From JAAURS01 sp044923475 (lineage in GTDB: Bacteria; Cyanobacteriota; Cyanobacteriia; Thermosynechococcales; Thermosynechococcaceae), in NCBI RefSeq assembly GCF_044923475.1, contig NZ_CP137338.1, positions 4,960,001-5,024,000 on the forward strand: 64,000 nucleotides of DNA, written 5' to 3'. Under the pieces are notes generated by a model, which was given only the letters and a program-made list of their open reading frames with translations, had not been told where the DNA came from and searched no databases. Position 1 is the first letter of the stretch; each line of letters begins with the position of its first letter. This document shows, one piece after another, positions 25,225-34,701 of the stretch. The position numbers were made by a program, and so were the translations under genes.

Positions 25225-26907
25225 ATGCCGGACAATCTTCGCAGCCAAGCCATTACCCAAGGAATTCAGCGCTCGCCCAATCGCGCGATGCTGCGCGCGG
25301 TCGGCTTTGGGGATGCCGATTTTACCAAGCCCATCGTGGGACTCGCCAATGGCTTTAGTACTATCACTCCCTGCAACATGGGCATTGATGGCCTGGCCGC
25401 TCGGGCCGAAGCCGGACTCAAAACCGCTGGCGCCATGCCCCAAAAATTTGGCACCATCACCATCAGCGACGGCATTTCTATGGGCACCGAGGGCATGAAA
25501 TACTCCCTCGTGTCCCGCGAGGTGATTGCCGACTCCATCGAGACGGTCTGCGGCGGCCAGAGCATGGACGGCGTCTTGGCGATCGGCGGCTGCGATAAGA
25601 ATATGCCCGGTGCCATGATTGCCATGGCCCGCCTCAACATTCCGGCCATTTTTGTCTACGGCGGCACCATCAAGCCAGGACATTACAATGGCAAGGACCT
25701 GACCGTCGTGAGTTCCTTCGAGGCGGTGGGCCAGTACAGCGCGGGTCGAATCGATGAGGCGGAATTGACCGCAATTGAACAGAACGCCTGCCCAGGGGCG
25801 GGGTCCTGCGGCGGCATGTTTACGGCCAATACAATGTCTTCGGCCTTTGAAGCGATGGGCATGAGCTTGATGTACTCGTCCACCATGGCAGCGGAGGACC
25901 CGGAGAAGGCCGACAGTGCCGAAAAATCTGCATTTGTCCTGGTGGAGGCCATCCGCAAGCAGATCTTGCCGAGCCAAATTCTCACCCGCAAAGCCTTTGA
26001 AAACGCGATCGCCGTCATTATGGCGGTGGGCGGCTCCACCAACTCGGTGCTCCATCTGCTGGCGATCGCCCACACCATCGGCGTAACGCTGACCATTGAC
26101 GACTTTGAAACCATTCGCGGCAGGATCCCAGTTTTGTGCGATCTCAAGCCCTCCGGTCGCTACGTCGCCACCGACCTGCACAAAGCAGGCGGTATCCCCC
26201 AAGTTATGAAAATGCTGTTGACCCACGGACTCCTCCACGGCGACGCCCTCACCATTACGGGCCAGACCGTGGCGGAGCTATTGGCCGATGTTCCCGAAGA
26301 ACCGAGGGCCGATCAAGATGTCATCCGACCCTGGCACAATCCGATGTACGCCCAGGGCCACCTCGCAATACTGAAGGGAAACCTGGCTGCCGAAGGGGCA
26401 GTGGCTAAAATTACGGGTGTCAAAAAGCCGATTATTACGGGACCCGCCCGCGTCTTCGAATCCGAGGAGGAATGCTTAGCGGCGATTCTGGACAAGAAAA
26501 TTCAGGCCGGGGACGTGATCGTCATCCGCTACGAAGGACCGAAGGGCGGGCCTGGAATGCGGGAAATGCTAGCGCCCACTTCTGCCATCATTGGCGCGGG
26601 GCTAGGCGACTCCGTCGGACTCATTACGGACGGGCGCTTTTCCGGCGGCACCTACGGCATGGTGGTGGGCCATGTGGCTCCAGAGGCCGCAGTGGGCGGG
26701 GCGATCGCCCTGGTCCGAGAAGGCGATACCATCACTATCGACGCTCCCGCCCGCAAGCTAGAGCTGCAGATCTCAGACGAGGAACTCGATCGACGGCGAG
26801 CTGATTGGCAGCCCCGCGCCCCGCGCTATGTCAAAGGCGTACTGGCTAAATATGCCAAACTGGTCTCCTCTAGTAGCGTGGGTGCGGTCACCGACCTCCA
26901 GCTATAG
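25225..26907 (+). CDS. ilvD: dihydroxy-acid dehydratase
   Basis: An Fe-S enzyme that dehydrates dihydroxy-acids to the keto-acid precursors of valine, leucine and isoleucine. Characteristic blocks: GFSTITPCNMGID, SDGISMGTEGMKYSL, IGGCDKNMPGAM (cluster Cys), PGAGSCGGMFTANTM (cluster Cys), and GLITDGRFSGGTYG. I place the start at the ATG at 25225, giving MPDNLRSQAITQG as in other cyanobacteria. An in-frame ATG at 25156 would add 23 residues of unusual lysine-rich sequence. Confidence 0.94.
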   Translation: MPDNLRSQAITQGIQRSPNRAMLRAVGFGDADFTKPIVGLANGFSTITPCNMGIDGLAARAEAGLKTAGAMPQKFGTITISDGISMGTEGMKYSLVSREVIADSIETVCGGQSMDGVLAIGGCDKNMPGAMIAMARLNIPAIFVYGGTIKPGHYNGKDLTVVSSFEAVGQYSAGRIDEAELTAIEQNACPGAGSCGGMFTANTMSSAFEAMGMSLMYSSTMAAEDPEKADSAEKSAFVLVEAIRKQILPSQILTRKAFENAIAVIMAVGGSTNSVLHLLAIAHTIGVTLTIDDFETIRGRIPVLCDLKPSGRYVATDLHKAGGIPQVMKMLLTHGLLHGDALTITGQTVAELLADVPEEPRADQDVIRPWHNPMYAQGHLAILKGNLAAEGAVAKITGVKKPIITGPARVFESEEECLAAILDKKIQAGDVIVIRYEGPKGGPGMREMLAPTSAIIGAGLGDSVGLITDGRFSGGTYGMVVGHVAPEAAVGGAIALVREGDTITIDAPARKLELQISDEELDRRRADWQPRAPRYVKGVLAKYAKLVSSSSVGAVTDLQL

Positions 26908-26925
26908 CCGATACCGGACTGCGCC

Positions 26926-28839
26926 CTAGGACGCATTGGGGCGCTGGAACTTAGATGCAGGGGTGAAATCCAATACGGGTTGCCCCTGCATAGCGCGGCT
27001 CGTGAAATCGCGCCAGATGGGTGCCATAATGCCGCCTCCCGTCACGCCATGTCCCAAAGGAGTGTAATCGTCATTCCCAGCCCACACTGCGACTGAGAGC
27101 TGCGGCACGAATCCCGCAAACCAAATATCTCGCTCTGAAGAAGTGGTTCCGGTTTTGCCGGCAGCGGGTCTGCCAAAATAAGCCGCCTTTCCGGTCCCGC
27201 TGTTAACCACGGCCTGCATCGCGTCAACCAATGCGGCTGTTGCCCAAGGGTCCAACACGAGCTTGCGTTGGGGCGTGTTGTCCAACATCAGCCGCCCCGA
27301 CCCATCTGTCACCTGAAGCACGGCGGTCGGGTCCGATTGCCATCCGTTGCTGGCAAACGTCGCGTAGGCAGAGGCCATCTCCAAAGGGGTCAGGTCGACA
27401 GAACCCAATGGCAGGGAAATAACTGGGGCAATGGGGCTTCTAATCCCCAAAACTCGGCAAATATCGATCACTTTTTCGAGGCCGACCTTCTGACCGAGCA
27501 CGACAGCCGGAATATTGCGCGATTGCGCCAAAGCTTGACGGACGGTCATTCCACCCTTAAACGTGCGATCGTAATTTTGCGGGAAATAGCGCTCGCCCGT
27601 ACCGTCATCGTAGCTAACAGGGCTGTCGCTGATAACGGAATCCGGCGTATATCTGCCCGAGGCAAAGGCCGCATAGTACACGAAAGGCTTAAAGGAGGAT
27701 CCGGGCTGGCGCTGGGCTTGGGTGACGCGGTTAAAGGAGGTTTTGCGGCTATCCACCCCACCCACAATGGCCTTAATAAAATGCGTCCGAGGATCGACTG
27801 CCACCAGCGCGAGTTGGTCGGCTTGGCCCGCCAGCATTCCGCTGCCGTAGCGAATTGTATCCTCTGCAAGCTGCTGCAGTTTCCAGTCCACCGTCGACTG
27901 AACCCGCATTCCGCCCCTCTGAACCGATTCTTTGCCAAACTTATCGGTCAATTCTTTGATCACCGTGTTGGTCACAAAAGGCGATAGGCTTTGCTGAAAA
28001 GAAGTGACGTGGCCGAATTTAATGGGTTGTGCCTTTGTCGTCTCTGCCTCCTCTTTCGAAATCCAGTTGAGCGTCACCATACGGTCTAGAACGATCGCCT
28101 GCTGGCGCTTGGCGGCGTTGAAGTCAAAAAATGGGCTGTACTTTTCCGGCGCTTTGATAATGCCCGCCATCATGGCCGCCTCGGCCAGGTTCAGATCCGC
28201 CGCAGGTTTATTAAAGTAGCTCAGCGCGGCAGTTTCGGCCCCGTAGGTGTTGTGTCCCCAATAAATTTGGTTGAGGTACATCTCTAGAATTTCGTCTTTT
28301 TTGAAAAGCTTCTCGACCCGCATCGCTAAAACAGCCTCAGTCACTTTGCGGCTAATTTGCTCGCGGGGCGTCAGAAACAGGTTTTTGACCAGCTGCTGGG
28401 TCAAGGTAGACGCTCCTTCTACGGTGCGCCCCTCCCTGAGATTGACGAGGGTGGCCCGGAGGATGCCCACGGGGTTCACCCCGGAGTGCTGGTAAAAGTT
28501 ACTGTCTTCAATTGCAAGAACGGCCAACTTGAGCTGGGGCGAAATTTTATCGAGCGGGACGACCTCTCGATTTTCTTCCCCGTGCAAACTGGCCATCACC
28601 TTCCCATTGATGTCGTAAATGTAAGTGGTTTCGCTGGGGACGTAGCCTTTGAGCGATCGCACGTCCGGCAGATTTCTGTAGCTCATGGCGAGTCCCACCA
28701 GCCCACCCGCCAAGGCAGTGAGTCCCAACATTGAGGTAACCAGAATGGTGGATCCCGCAATCTTTAGGGTAGAGGGCAAGAAGCCATCTTTAGCATTGGA
28801 AGCGGTGACAGCCCTTTGGTGAATTGCTTTAGTGGACAC
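26926..28839 (-). CDS. class A penicillin-binding protein (PBP1A-like)
   Basis: A bifunctional peptidoglycan synthase of 637 residues with one N-terminal membrane helix (about 25-50). The GT51 glycosyltransferase has its catalytic Glu in AIEDSNFYQHSGV and the block GASTLTQQLVKN, then KILEMYLN-like DEILEMYLNQIYWG. The transpeptidase has the nucleophile Ser in PGSSFKPFVY (SxxK), SRN and KTGTTSSE. All catalytic motifs are present. The end converges on ilvD with an 18-bp gap. Cyanobacteria carry several such paralogues, so I give no symbol. Confidence 0.9.
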   Translation of the reverse strand: MSTKAIHQRAVTASNAKDGFLPSTLKIAGSTILVTSMLGLTALAGGLVGLAMSYRNLPDVRSLKGYVPSETTYIYDINGKVMASLHGEENREVVPLDKISPQLKLAVLAIEDSNFYQHSGVNPVGILRATLVNLREGRTVEGASTLTQQLVKNLFLTPREQISRKVTEAVLAMRVEKLFKKDEILEMYLNQIYWGHNTYGAETAALSYFNKPAADLNLAEAAMMAGIIKAPEKYSPFFDFNAAKRQQAIVLDRMVTLNWISKEEAETTKAQPIKFGHVTSFQQSLSPFVTNTVIKELTDKFGKESVQRGGMRVQSTVDWKLQQLAEDTIRYGSGMLAGQADQLALVAVDPRTHFIKAIVGGVDSRKTSFNRVTQAQRQPGSSFKPFVYYAAFASGRYTPDSVISDSPVSYDDGTGERYFPQNYDRTFKGGMTVRQALAQSRNIPAVVLGQKVGLEKVIDICRVLGIRSPIAPVISLPLGSVDLTPLEMASAYATFASNGWQSDPTAVLQVTDGSGRLMLDNTPQRKLVLDPWATAALVDAMQAVVNSGTGKAAYFGRPAAGKTGTTSSERDIWFAGFVPQLSVAVWAGNDDYTPLGHGVTGGGIMAPIWRDFTSRAMQGQPVLDFTPASKFQRPNAS

Positions 28840-29147
28840 TGCTACTGTAATTCCTGTATGCAGAACGGCTGATAAGACTTGGGCAAAGCTAAGATCCCCG
28901 CAGAACGATTAAACCATGTCTTCAAAACATTCCAGACCTACCTTTAACTGTAGGACTATCTTCTTGATCGCTTAATCACAATTCTAAATTGCCGAACAGC
29001 ATTCGCTTTAATTCTGGCTCGACTCGCGCCGCAAATTAGAATGGGGAACTGATAAACTTTAGTATTGCGTTGATCTGAAATCAAGTTTTTTCTACGGTCT
29101 TTTGTCCGACCCGGTAACGTTCACCTCTGGCTCAACGGATTTCTTCC
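28840..29147. other. divergent promoter region between PBP and tyrS
   Basis: About 308 bp between divergent genes. No ORF is supported. A small hairpin TTGAT-CTGAA-ATCAA at 29070-29084 followed by GTTTTTT sits 60 bp before tyrS and could be a weak attenuator, but the stem is only 5 bp. Confidence 0.35.
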
Positions 29148-30362
29148 ATGACTTATTCTTGGTCGCCACTGCTACAGCGCGGCGTCAGCGACATTTTTCC
29201 CAACCTTCCCGACTCTCGAGATCCAGCCGAAAATATTGCGGCCAAGCTTCAGCAAGCGATCGGTCCCCTCAGAATTAAGTTTGGCATTGACCCGACGGGA
29301 TCGGAGGTTCACCTCGGCCACAGCATTCCGATTCGCAAGCTGCGAGCTTTTCAAGATGAAGGCCATACTGCCGTTTTAATTTTTGGCGACTTTACAGCCC
29401 GCATTGGCGATCCTACCGGAAAGTCGGAGGTACGCCAGCAGCTCAGCGAGGCGGATGTAGCCGCTAATGTTAAAACCTATATCGAGCAAATTCGCCCCAT
29501 TCTAGACTTCGAGACGCCAGGACGGCTAGAGATTCGGCATAATTCCGAATGGTTGGCTCAGCTCGATCTATCCGCCACCTTGCAGTTGCTGACGACCATG
29601 ACCGTGGGCCAAATGCTGGCCAAGGAAGGTTTCTCAGAGCGCTACAACAAGGGAAATCCCATCTTTCTCCATGAATTTTTATATCCGATCATGCAAGGTT
29701 ATGACTCCGTGGCCGTCCGAGCCGACGTGGAAATTGGGGGAACGGACCAAAAATTCAATATTGCCGTGGGCCGCGATCTCCAACGGATTTTCGGTCAAAA
29801 ACCGCAGTTTGGGCTGCTGATGCCCATTTTGCTAGGGACGGATGGCGTGCAAAAAATGTCTAAGTCTTTAAATAATTATGTGGGCTTAGCGGAGAATCCC
29901 GTAAGCCTATACTCTAAACTGGAGAAAGTCCCTGACTCGATTATCGAGCAATACTTTGAGCTGTTAACCGACTTACCCCTCGACGAATTGCCGACAGCCG
30001 CGCGCGATCGCCAGAAGCTTTTGGCCCTAGAGATTGTAGGCCAGTTTTACGGCAAAGAAGTGGCCCAACAGACCCAGAAGTCGGTCGTTGCCATGATAAA
30101 AGAGGGGAAAGCCAGCGATACCGAGCTAGTCCCCGAGTTCTCGTTGACTCGGGTTCAGTTCCCAGTCAAGCTATTTTACCTGCTCGGCGCTTGCGGGCTT
30201 TGCCCCACGAGCAGCGACGCCCGCCGTCAAATTCAAGGAGGAGCCGTAAAGTTAGATGGTCTTAAAGTTTCCGAGGTGGATTGGACGGTAGCGTCTTCTG
30301 AGAGCCTCAATGGAAAAGTGCTTCAGGTTGGCAAAAAGAAGTTCGTGCGTTTTGTGTCTTGA
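29148..30362 (+). CDS. tyrS: tyrosyl-tRNA synthetase
   Basis: A class I aminoacyl-tRNA synthetase. The HIGH-type motif is HLGH at residues 55-58 (IDPTGSEVHLGHSIPIRK), the tyrosine-specificity region includes EFLYPIMQGYDSV and the KMSKS loop is intact (GTDGVQKMSKSLNN). The C-terminal S4 RNA-binding domain is visible in SSDARRQIQGGAVKLDGLKV. The short spacing and length (404) fit the TyrZ-like branch. The start ATG is followed by conserved sequence and no rival start is nearby. Confidence 0.95.
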   Translation: MTYSWSPLLQRGVSDIFPNLPDSRDPAENIAAKLQQAIGPLRIKFGIDPTGSEVHLGHSIPIRKLRAFQDEGHTAVLIFGDFTARIGDPTGKSEVRQQLSEADVAANVKTYIEQIRPILDFETPGRLEIRHNSEWLAQLDLSATLQLLTTMTVGQMLAKEGFSERYNKGNPIFLHEFLYPIMQGYDSVAVRADVEIGGTDQKFNIAVGRDLQRIFGQKPQFGLLMPILLGTDGVQKMSKSLNNYVGLAENPVSLYSKLEKVPDSIIEQYFELLTDLPLDELPTAARDRQKLLALEIVGQFYGKEVAQQTQKSVVAMIKEGKASDTELVPEFSLTRVQFPVKLFYLLGACGLCPTSSDARRQIQGGAVKLDGLKVSEVDWTVASSESLNGKVLQVGKKKFVRFVS

Positions 30363-30556
30363 CCGTTGCCATTTAGCAATGGAGCAGGCGTTTCTTGAAG
30401 ATCCGTATTTTCATGGATGTAAAAGATGAATTTTTTAGGCATGATTCAGTTTTACTCAGCCATCCATAAACCCCGTTATAGTGACAGTAGTTACAGTGGC
30501 GCCGTGGTTTTGGGCATACTTTCCATGGAGGGAGATACCTCAAAGAGGTTGTGCAA

Positions 30557-30931
30557 ATGACGACAGTGATGGTTGTGGACGATAGCCCTACAATTCGGGC
30601 GATGTTGGTCAACTTATTGAACCAGCATGGAATGACAGTGGTCGAGGCCGAGGATGGGCTTGTTGCAAAGCAGCTCATGAAAGACAAGCGGCCAGACTTG
30701 GTAATCACAGACGTTGTGATGCCCAACATGAACGGCTACGAGCTATGCCGCTGGGTCAAAAACGAGATTCCAGGGGGTGCAGTACCCGTCATCATGTGCT
30801 CTACAAAAAGTGAGGCCTTTGACCGTCACTGGGCGATGAAGCAAGGGGGAGATGCTTACATTATTAAGCCATTCAATCCCGATGAAATGATGACTGCCAT
30901 CCGGTCTTTATTGCAGGGCGTTAAGCCGTAA
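30557..30931 (+). CDS. CheY/PilH-like single-domain response regulator
   Basis: A stand-alone receiver: acidic pair in MVVDDSPTIR, phospho-acceptor Asp in LVITDVVMPNMNG, Ser/Thr switch in IMCSTKSEA and Lys in IIKPFNPDE. Single-domain regulators like this act in type IV pilus phototaxis and patterning (PilG/PilH, PatA neighbours) in cyanobacteria. No kinase is adjacent. The ATG at 30557 has AGAGG about nine bases upstream; an in-frame GTG at 30551 is too close to that site. A CYTH gene follows after 17 bp. Confidence 0.88.
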   Translation: MTTVMVVDDSPTIRAMLVNLLNQHGMTVVEAEDGLVAKQLMKDKRPDLVITDVVMPNMNGYELCRWVKNEIPGGAVPVIMCSTKSEAFDRHWAMKQGGDAYIIKPFNPDEMMTAIRSLLQGVKP

Positions 30932-30948
30932 ACCCCGTCCGAGCCAGC

Positions 30949-31431
30949 ATGGGAACTGAAATAGAGCGTAAATTTTTGGTAAAAAGCAATGTTTGGCGTT
31001 CCCAAGCGGATGGCAAACTCTACCGCCAAGGATATATCGTCAAGTCAGCCGATGCGACGGTAAGGGTTAGGGTTGCCGGCGCTAGAGGCTTCCTCACGCT
31101 CAAGGGTAGGGCGGAAAACTTTGCACGACCCGAGTTCGAGTACGAAATCCCGCTCGCTGATGCCCAGGAGATGTTGGATCTGTGGTGCCATCCTCGGATC
31201 GTCGAAAAAATTCGATACTGCATTCCGGTGGGGGATCTGATATGGGAGGTGGATGAATTTCAGGGGTTCAATCGGGGGTTGGTTTTAGCTGAGGTAGAGC
31301 TGGATGCCAGCGATCGAAAGATCGATCTGCCCGATTGGGTGGGGGCAGAGGTCTCGGAGCAGGCTCGGTACTACAACTCCAATTTAGCAATCTATCCCTA
31401 TTCCCTCTGGACTCCAGAGGAGATAGGATGA
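30949..31431 (+). CDS. CYTH-domain phosphohydrolase-like protein
   Basis: A small (160-residue) protein of the CYTH superfamily, which includes class IV adenylate cyclases, thiamine triphosphatases and inorganic triphosphatases. The opening EIERKFLV gives the ExExK metal/triphosphate motif, and further basic and acidic strands VRVRVAGARGFLTLKG, FEYEIPL and WEVDEFQG line the tunnel. Bacterial stand-alone short forms with this start are most often inorganic triphosphatases; the true substrate is unknown. It probably shares a transcript with the upstream regulator. Confidence 0.85.
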   Translation: MGTEIERKFLVKSNVWRSQADGKLYRQGYIVKSADATVRVRVAGARGFLTLKGRAENFARPEFEYEIPLADAQEMLDLWCHPRIVEKIRYCIPVGDLIWEVDEFQGFNRGLVLAEVELDASDRKIDLPDWVGAEVSEQARYYNSNLAIYPYSLWTPEEIG

Positions 31432-31531
31432 GTCCTTTGACGATTTGGCGCGAACTTAAACCGCCAAAGGACCGTACATTTCGCTAAGATGGCGATTGTC
31501 TCGTCGGCCCATTTCTTCAGTATTAAATCCC

Positions 31532-33295
31532 ATGTCAGGGTTGCGTTTGTGTCATCAAGGCCACTCTAATCCCCTCAGCAGTCGCTATTGCAATCAGTGC
31601 GGCGTGCCCTTAAAGGGAGAGGACGATCCGATCGAGAAGGTGATGGGCGATCGCTATCGAATCGTGCGCGATATCGGCCACGGCGGTTTTGGACGAACGT
31701 ACTTGGCGGAGGATATCAATCGTTTTAACGAGTATTGCGTGCTCAAAGAGCTGGCTCCTGCGGCTGAGAACCAGGATCTAGAGAAGGCCAAAGAACTTTT
31801 TGCCCGCGAGGCTGAGGTGCTCTACAAGCTGGAGCACCCCCAGATTCCGAAGTTTCGAGAGTGGTTTACCGAATCCACGCGGCAGTCGATGTTTTTGGTG
31901 CAGGATTACGCCGAAGGGCCGACCTATCAAGATATTTTGCGCGATCGCCAACGTCAGGGCCGCACCTTTGTCGAATCCGAAATCGTAACGCTGCTGAGCC
32001 AACTATTGCCGGTATTGAGCTACATCCACGGGCGCGGCGTGGTTCATCGCGATCTTTCCCCAGATAACCTCATCTGCCGCAATAGCGATCGCCTGCCCGT
32101 GCTGATTGACTTTGGCGGGGTTAAGGAGGTTGCGGCCAGTACGGCTAAGGCGCGCGGTCCTGCCGGAGAAGACCGGGAAACTAGCAACGTCACGCTTATT
32201 GGCAAACCGGGCTATTCTCCAGAAGAACAGATGCGGCGCGGGCAGGTTTCAGCGGCCAGCGACCTCTACGCGCTGGGAGTGACGGCCTTGGTCCTCTTGG
32301 TGGGTCAAGACCCCGCCGACTTCTACGATGCCTTTCATTTGACCTTTGACTGGCGAGATCGAGTCCCCGTGAGTCCGGGGTTAGCTGCCATTCTCGATAA
32401 AATGGTGGCCCATCGCGTTGCGGAGCGCTACACCACTGCCGAACAGGTGTTGGCAGACATCAAAGCCCTCAGCCACAAGCAAACCGACTGGGTTGCACCC
32501 CCGCAACAGCACTGGCCCACCGCCTCTGAACCCCAGAGCGCGCAGCAAACGACGGGCTCCTTCAAGACAGTGGTCGTGGCCCCTTTAGGCACGGCTGTGG
32601 CGACGTCTGCTGCCCTTCCGCGCAGAGCGGCTTCTCCTCTCGCGGGCGCGGCGCGGGGTCTCTCGGCTTGGATTTGGCAAAAGACTGCTGCGCTAGCGCG
32701 AGGGGCCTTAGTGGGGGCGTTGCTGTTGGGCGCTGGGGGACTGGGCTGGGCAGCAGTGCGCTGGTGGTTTCAGTCTCAGCAACCGTCTGCTTCCGCGCCC
32801 TCGGCAGCCGTGTCTGCGCCCTCAGTCCAGCAAGCGCGAGCTTTTTCCGCTTCCGAGCGACAGCGGAAAGCAGAGCTCATCAATCGGCTAGAGCGCTCGG
32901 GCGTATCGTCTGGTTTCTTTTACCGATTGGCTAATGAAGCTTACTACCTCCAATATCCCGACCAGCGCGGGCGACTGTTGAGCAACGGACCGGAAGACGA
33001 AGCCCTGCGCGCCAATTGGGATGGGGTGGCGTCTCAGGTGATGGATACCATCGAGCCATTGCGCCCTGCCGCCCGCGATCGCCTAGGTCGCTATACGGAG
33101 GGCGATCGGACCTCCTGGGTCGCGCAGCTGCGCGGAACGGGACGAGATCCAGATCGTTTCTTCGAGCAAGTTGAATCGCAGCTGACCGATGCACTCCCGA
33201 TGTATCGTGGAGTTGACCTGCGCAGCAGGGCCGCCCTCCAACTCGCGAATGGCATCGCTGCCGATCGGATGGTAGAAACGGGACGGCGCAGATAG
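31532..33295 (+). CDS. Ser/Thr protein kinase with zinc ribbon and membrane segment
   Basis: A eukaryotic-type kinase. From the ATG at 31532 it opens with a zinc-ribbon-like LCHQGH...YCNQCGVPL. The kinase domain follows: glycine loop DIGHGGFGRTYLA, VAIK lysine K72 in CVLKEL, catalytic VVHRDLSPDN (about 170-179) and IDFGGVKEV (DFG Asp about residue 193). APE is replaced by SPE in GYSPEEQMRRG. A proline/alanine-rich linker leads to one membrane helix (about 392-415) and an external 170-residue domain of unknown role. This fits the SpkB-like cyanobacterial kinases. A TTG at 31496 would extend it by 12 residues without conserved sequence. Confidence 0.87.
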   Translation: MSGLRLCHQGHSNPLSSRYCNQCGVPLKGEDDPIEKVMGDRYRIVRDIGHGGFGRTYLAEDINRFNEYCVLKELAPAAENQDLEKAKELFAREAEVLYKLEHPQIPKFREWFTESTRQSMFLVQDYAEGPTYQDILRDRQRQGRTFVESEIVTLLSQLLPVLSYIHGRGVVHRDLSPDNLICRNSDRLPVLIDFGGVKEVAASTAKARGPAGEDRETSNVTLIGKPGYSPEEQMRRGQVSAASDLYALGVTALVLLVGQDPADFYDAFHLTFDWRDRVPVSPGLAAILDKMVAHRVAERYTTAEQVLADIKALSHKQTDWVAPPQQHWPTASEPQSAQQTTGSFKTVVVAPLGTAVATSAALPRRAASPLAGAARGLSAWIWQKTAALARGALVGALLLGAGGLGWAAVRWWFQSQQPSASAPSAAVSAPSVQQARAFSASERQRKAELINRLERSGVSSGFFYRLANEAYYLQYPDQRGRLLSNGPEDEALRANWDGVASQVMDTIEPLRPAARDRLGRYTEGDRTSWVAQLRGTGRDPDRFFEQVESQLTDALPMYRGVDLRSRAALQLANGIAADRMVETGRRR

Positions 33296-33476
33296 TTTGG
33301 GCCTCCCCCATCTTTCGCCGTTAATTCGGCGTCATCCGCCGAGATGCTGCACGGCCAACCCCCTGAGCACCATTCTGCACGGATCTGTGACAAGTTCCTC
33401 TGTCCCGCAACTCTTCTTGCCCTCAGACTCTCCCTATGCCACGACAGGGACGATCGAGCGTGGGTTTTGGAGTCCG

Positions 33477-34307
33477 ATGAACTGGATGACTCGATTCTCA
33501 TCTTCGCTGCCAGCGGGCTATTACTATTCTTTGGTCGGCCAAAAATTTTGGACCGTCGGCAGCAGTCCCAACTGCAAAATCGTATGTACCGACGACCAGA
33601 TTTCGAGCCAGCACGCGTTGCTCATCGCAACCGCAAATCGCGAAATCTATTTTTGCGATTTACAGAGCATCAATGGCTCCTTTGTCAATCAACGACCCAT
33701 TAGCTGTCCAGTGCTGCTGCACCACGGCGATCGCCTCAAAATGGGTCCGCTCGAGCTTGAATTTCAGTATTCTGGGGAACTCCCAGTTGCTCGACTGCCT
33801 GCGGCCCAGAAAACAGTTTTACTGGTGCAGGTTCGCGCCAATCAGGATGAAATTTGGCGCACCTTGCTTAAAACCTGCGGCGTATCCATTCATGAGGACA
33901 GCTATACCGATCGAACCCATAGCGAAGCCATTGAAACCCTATTGGAGCGCTTAGAGCGCAAACCCGACTTAATCGTGGCGGATTTGGAGGCATTAAAGCC
34001 AAACCCCTACGAATTTTGCCGTTGGTGCCGAGGTCAGCATCCCAGCCTTAAAATCATCCTGACCTGCGGGAATAGAGCCGATATTTTTTCGTCAGAAAGA
34101 CGTTGGGTCAAACAGCAGGGAGCTATCGATTTATTGCCCGGATTTTCCCAGGAGAGCTTTTTTTCCCTCAGCTTGACGGACGCGATCGCCCGGTTTGAAT
34201 GCGTCTTGCAGGCGCTGGACCTGCCGGCATCTCAAGTTTCTTCTCTAGAGCCCATGCTGCGATCGCTGATGTATCAGCTCAACGCTGCGGCTGACCCATT
34301 GCCCTAG
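33477..34307 (+). CDS. FHA-domain protein with degenerate receiver-like half
   Basis: The N-terminal half is an FHA phosphothreonine-binding domain: FWTVGSSPNCKIV, ISSQHALLI and SINGSFVNQRPI, with HGDRLKMGPLELEF. The C-terminal half resembles a receiver fold (KTVLLVQVRANQDEIWRTLL, LIVADLEALKPNPYEFCRW with a candidate Asp, IILTCGN) but lacks the clear acidic pocket and the usual Lys. It follows the Ser/Thr kinase by 180 bp on the same strand and is a plausible reader of its phosphorylation. I choose the ATG at 33477; a longer frame from 33297 starts with arginine/cysteine-rich, unconserved sequence. Confidence 0.78.
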   Translation: MNWMTRFSSSLPAGYYYSLVGQKFWTVGSSPNCKIVCTDDQISSQHALLIATANREIYFCDLQSINGSFVNQRPISCPVLLHHGDRLKMGPLELEFQYSGELPVARLPAAQKTVLLVQVRANQDEIWRTLLKTCGVSIHEDSYTDRTHSEAIETLLERLERKPDLIVADLEALKPNPYEFCRWCRGQHPSLKIILTCGNRADIFSSERRWVKQQGAIDLLPGFSQESFFSLSLTDAIARFECVLQALDLPASQVSSLEPMLRSLMYQLNAAADPLP

Positions 34308-34434
34308 GAGACCGCAGACGGCGGGGTTTAAGTCCATCGACCTTGTTTTAGACCTTACAGAATTTGCTACGCTCCATCAACAGGGTTTCCCGTTATGGTA
34401 AGGATAGGAAAGCTAATACTGAAGGGCGATCGCA

Positions 34435-34701
34435 ATGCATACGATTACGACCCAAACTTATGTTAACGCTGATGGTTGTCTTCATCTTGAGATTCCGATG
34501 GGGCTCGATCTAGCAGGTCAAGAGATAGAAATTCAGATTGACTATCGCGTCCTCTCGCCTGAGATCGCAAAACCGATTGCCAGAACTATCGATCTAAAGG
34601 CAATTCAGAGAATTTGTGACGAAATATCAGCGCTGCCCATTCTGGATACCCGTTCACCTGATGAAGTTCTTGGCTACAACGAAATTGGTTTGCCTGAGTA
34701 A
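34435..34701 (+). CDS. antitoxin partner of a VapC-type toxin
   Basis: A small 88-residue protein starting with a beta-rich stretch (YVNADGCLHLEIPMGLDLAGQEIEIQIDY), as in the small cyanobacterial antitoxins found upstream of PIN-domain toxins. A helical C-terminal half follows (LKAIQRICDEISAL, DEVLGYNEIGLPE), which would wrap the toxin. The stop overlaps the toxin start in TAATG, the usual coupling of such pairs. The toxin is frameshifted, so the antitoxin may now have no partner. Confidence 0.65.
   Translation: MHTITTQTYVNADGCLHLEIPMGLDLAGQEIEIQIDYRVLSPEIAKPIARTIDLKAIQRICDEISALPILDTRSPDEVLGYNEIGLPE

Noticed and set aside
25162..26238. Long minus-strand ORF (358 codons) opposite ilvD
   Set aside because: It is His/Gly/Arg-rich antisense of a clear enzyme gene with strong codon bias; no domain is visible and it mirrors the GC-rich third positions of ilvD.
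27268..27987. Plus-strand ORF of 239 codons opposite the penicillin-binding protein
   Set aside because: Antisense shadow of a gene with all catalytic motifs; translation is low in hydrophobic order and matches no family.
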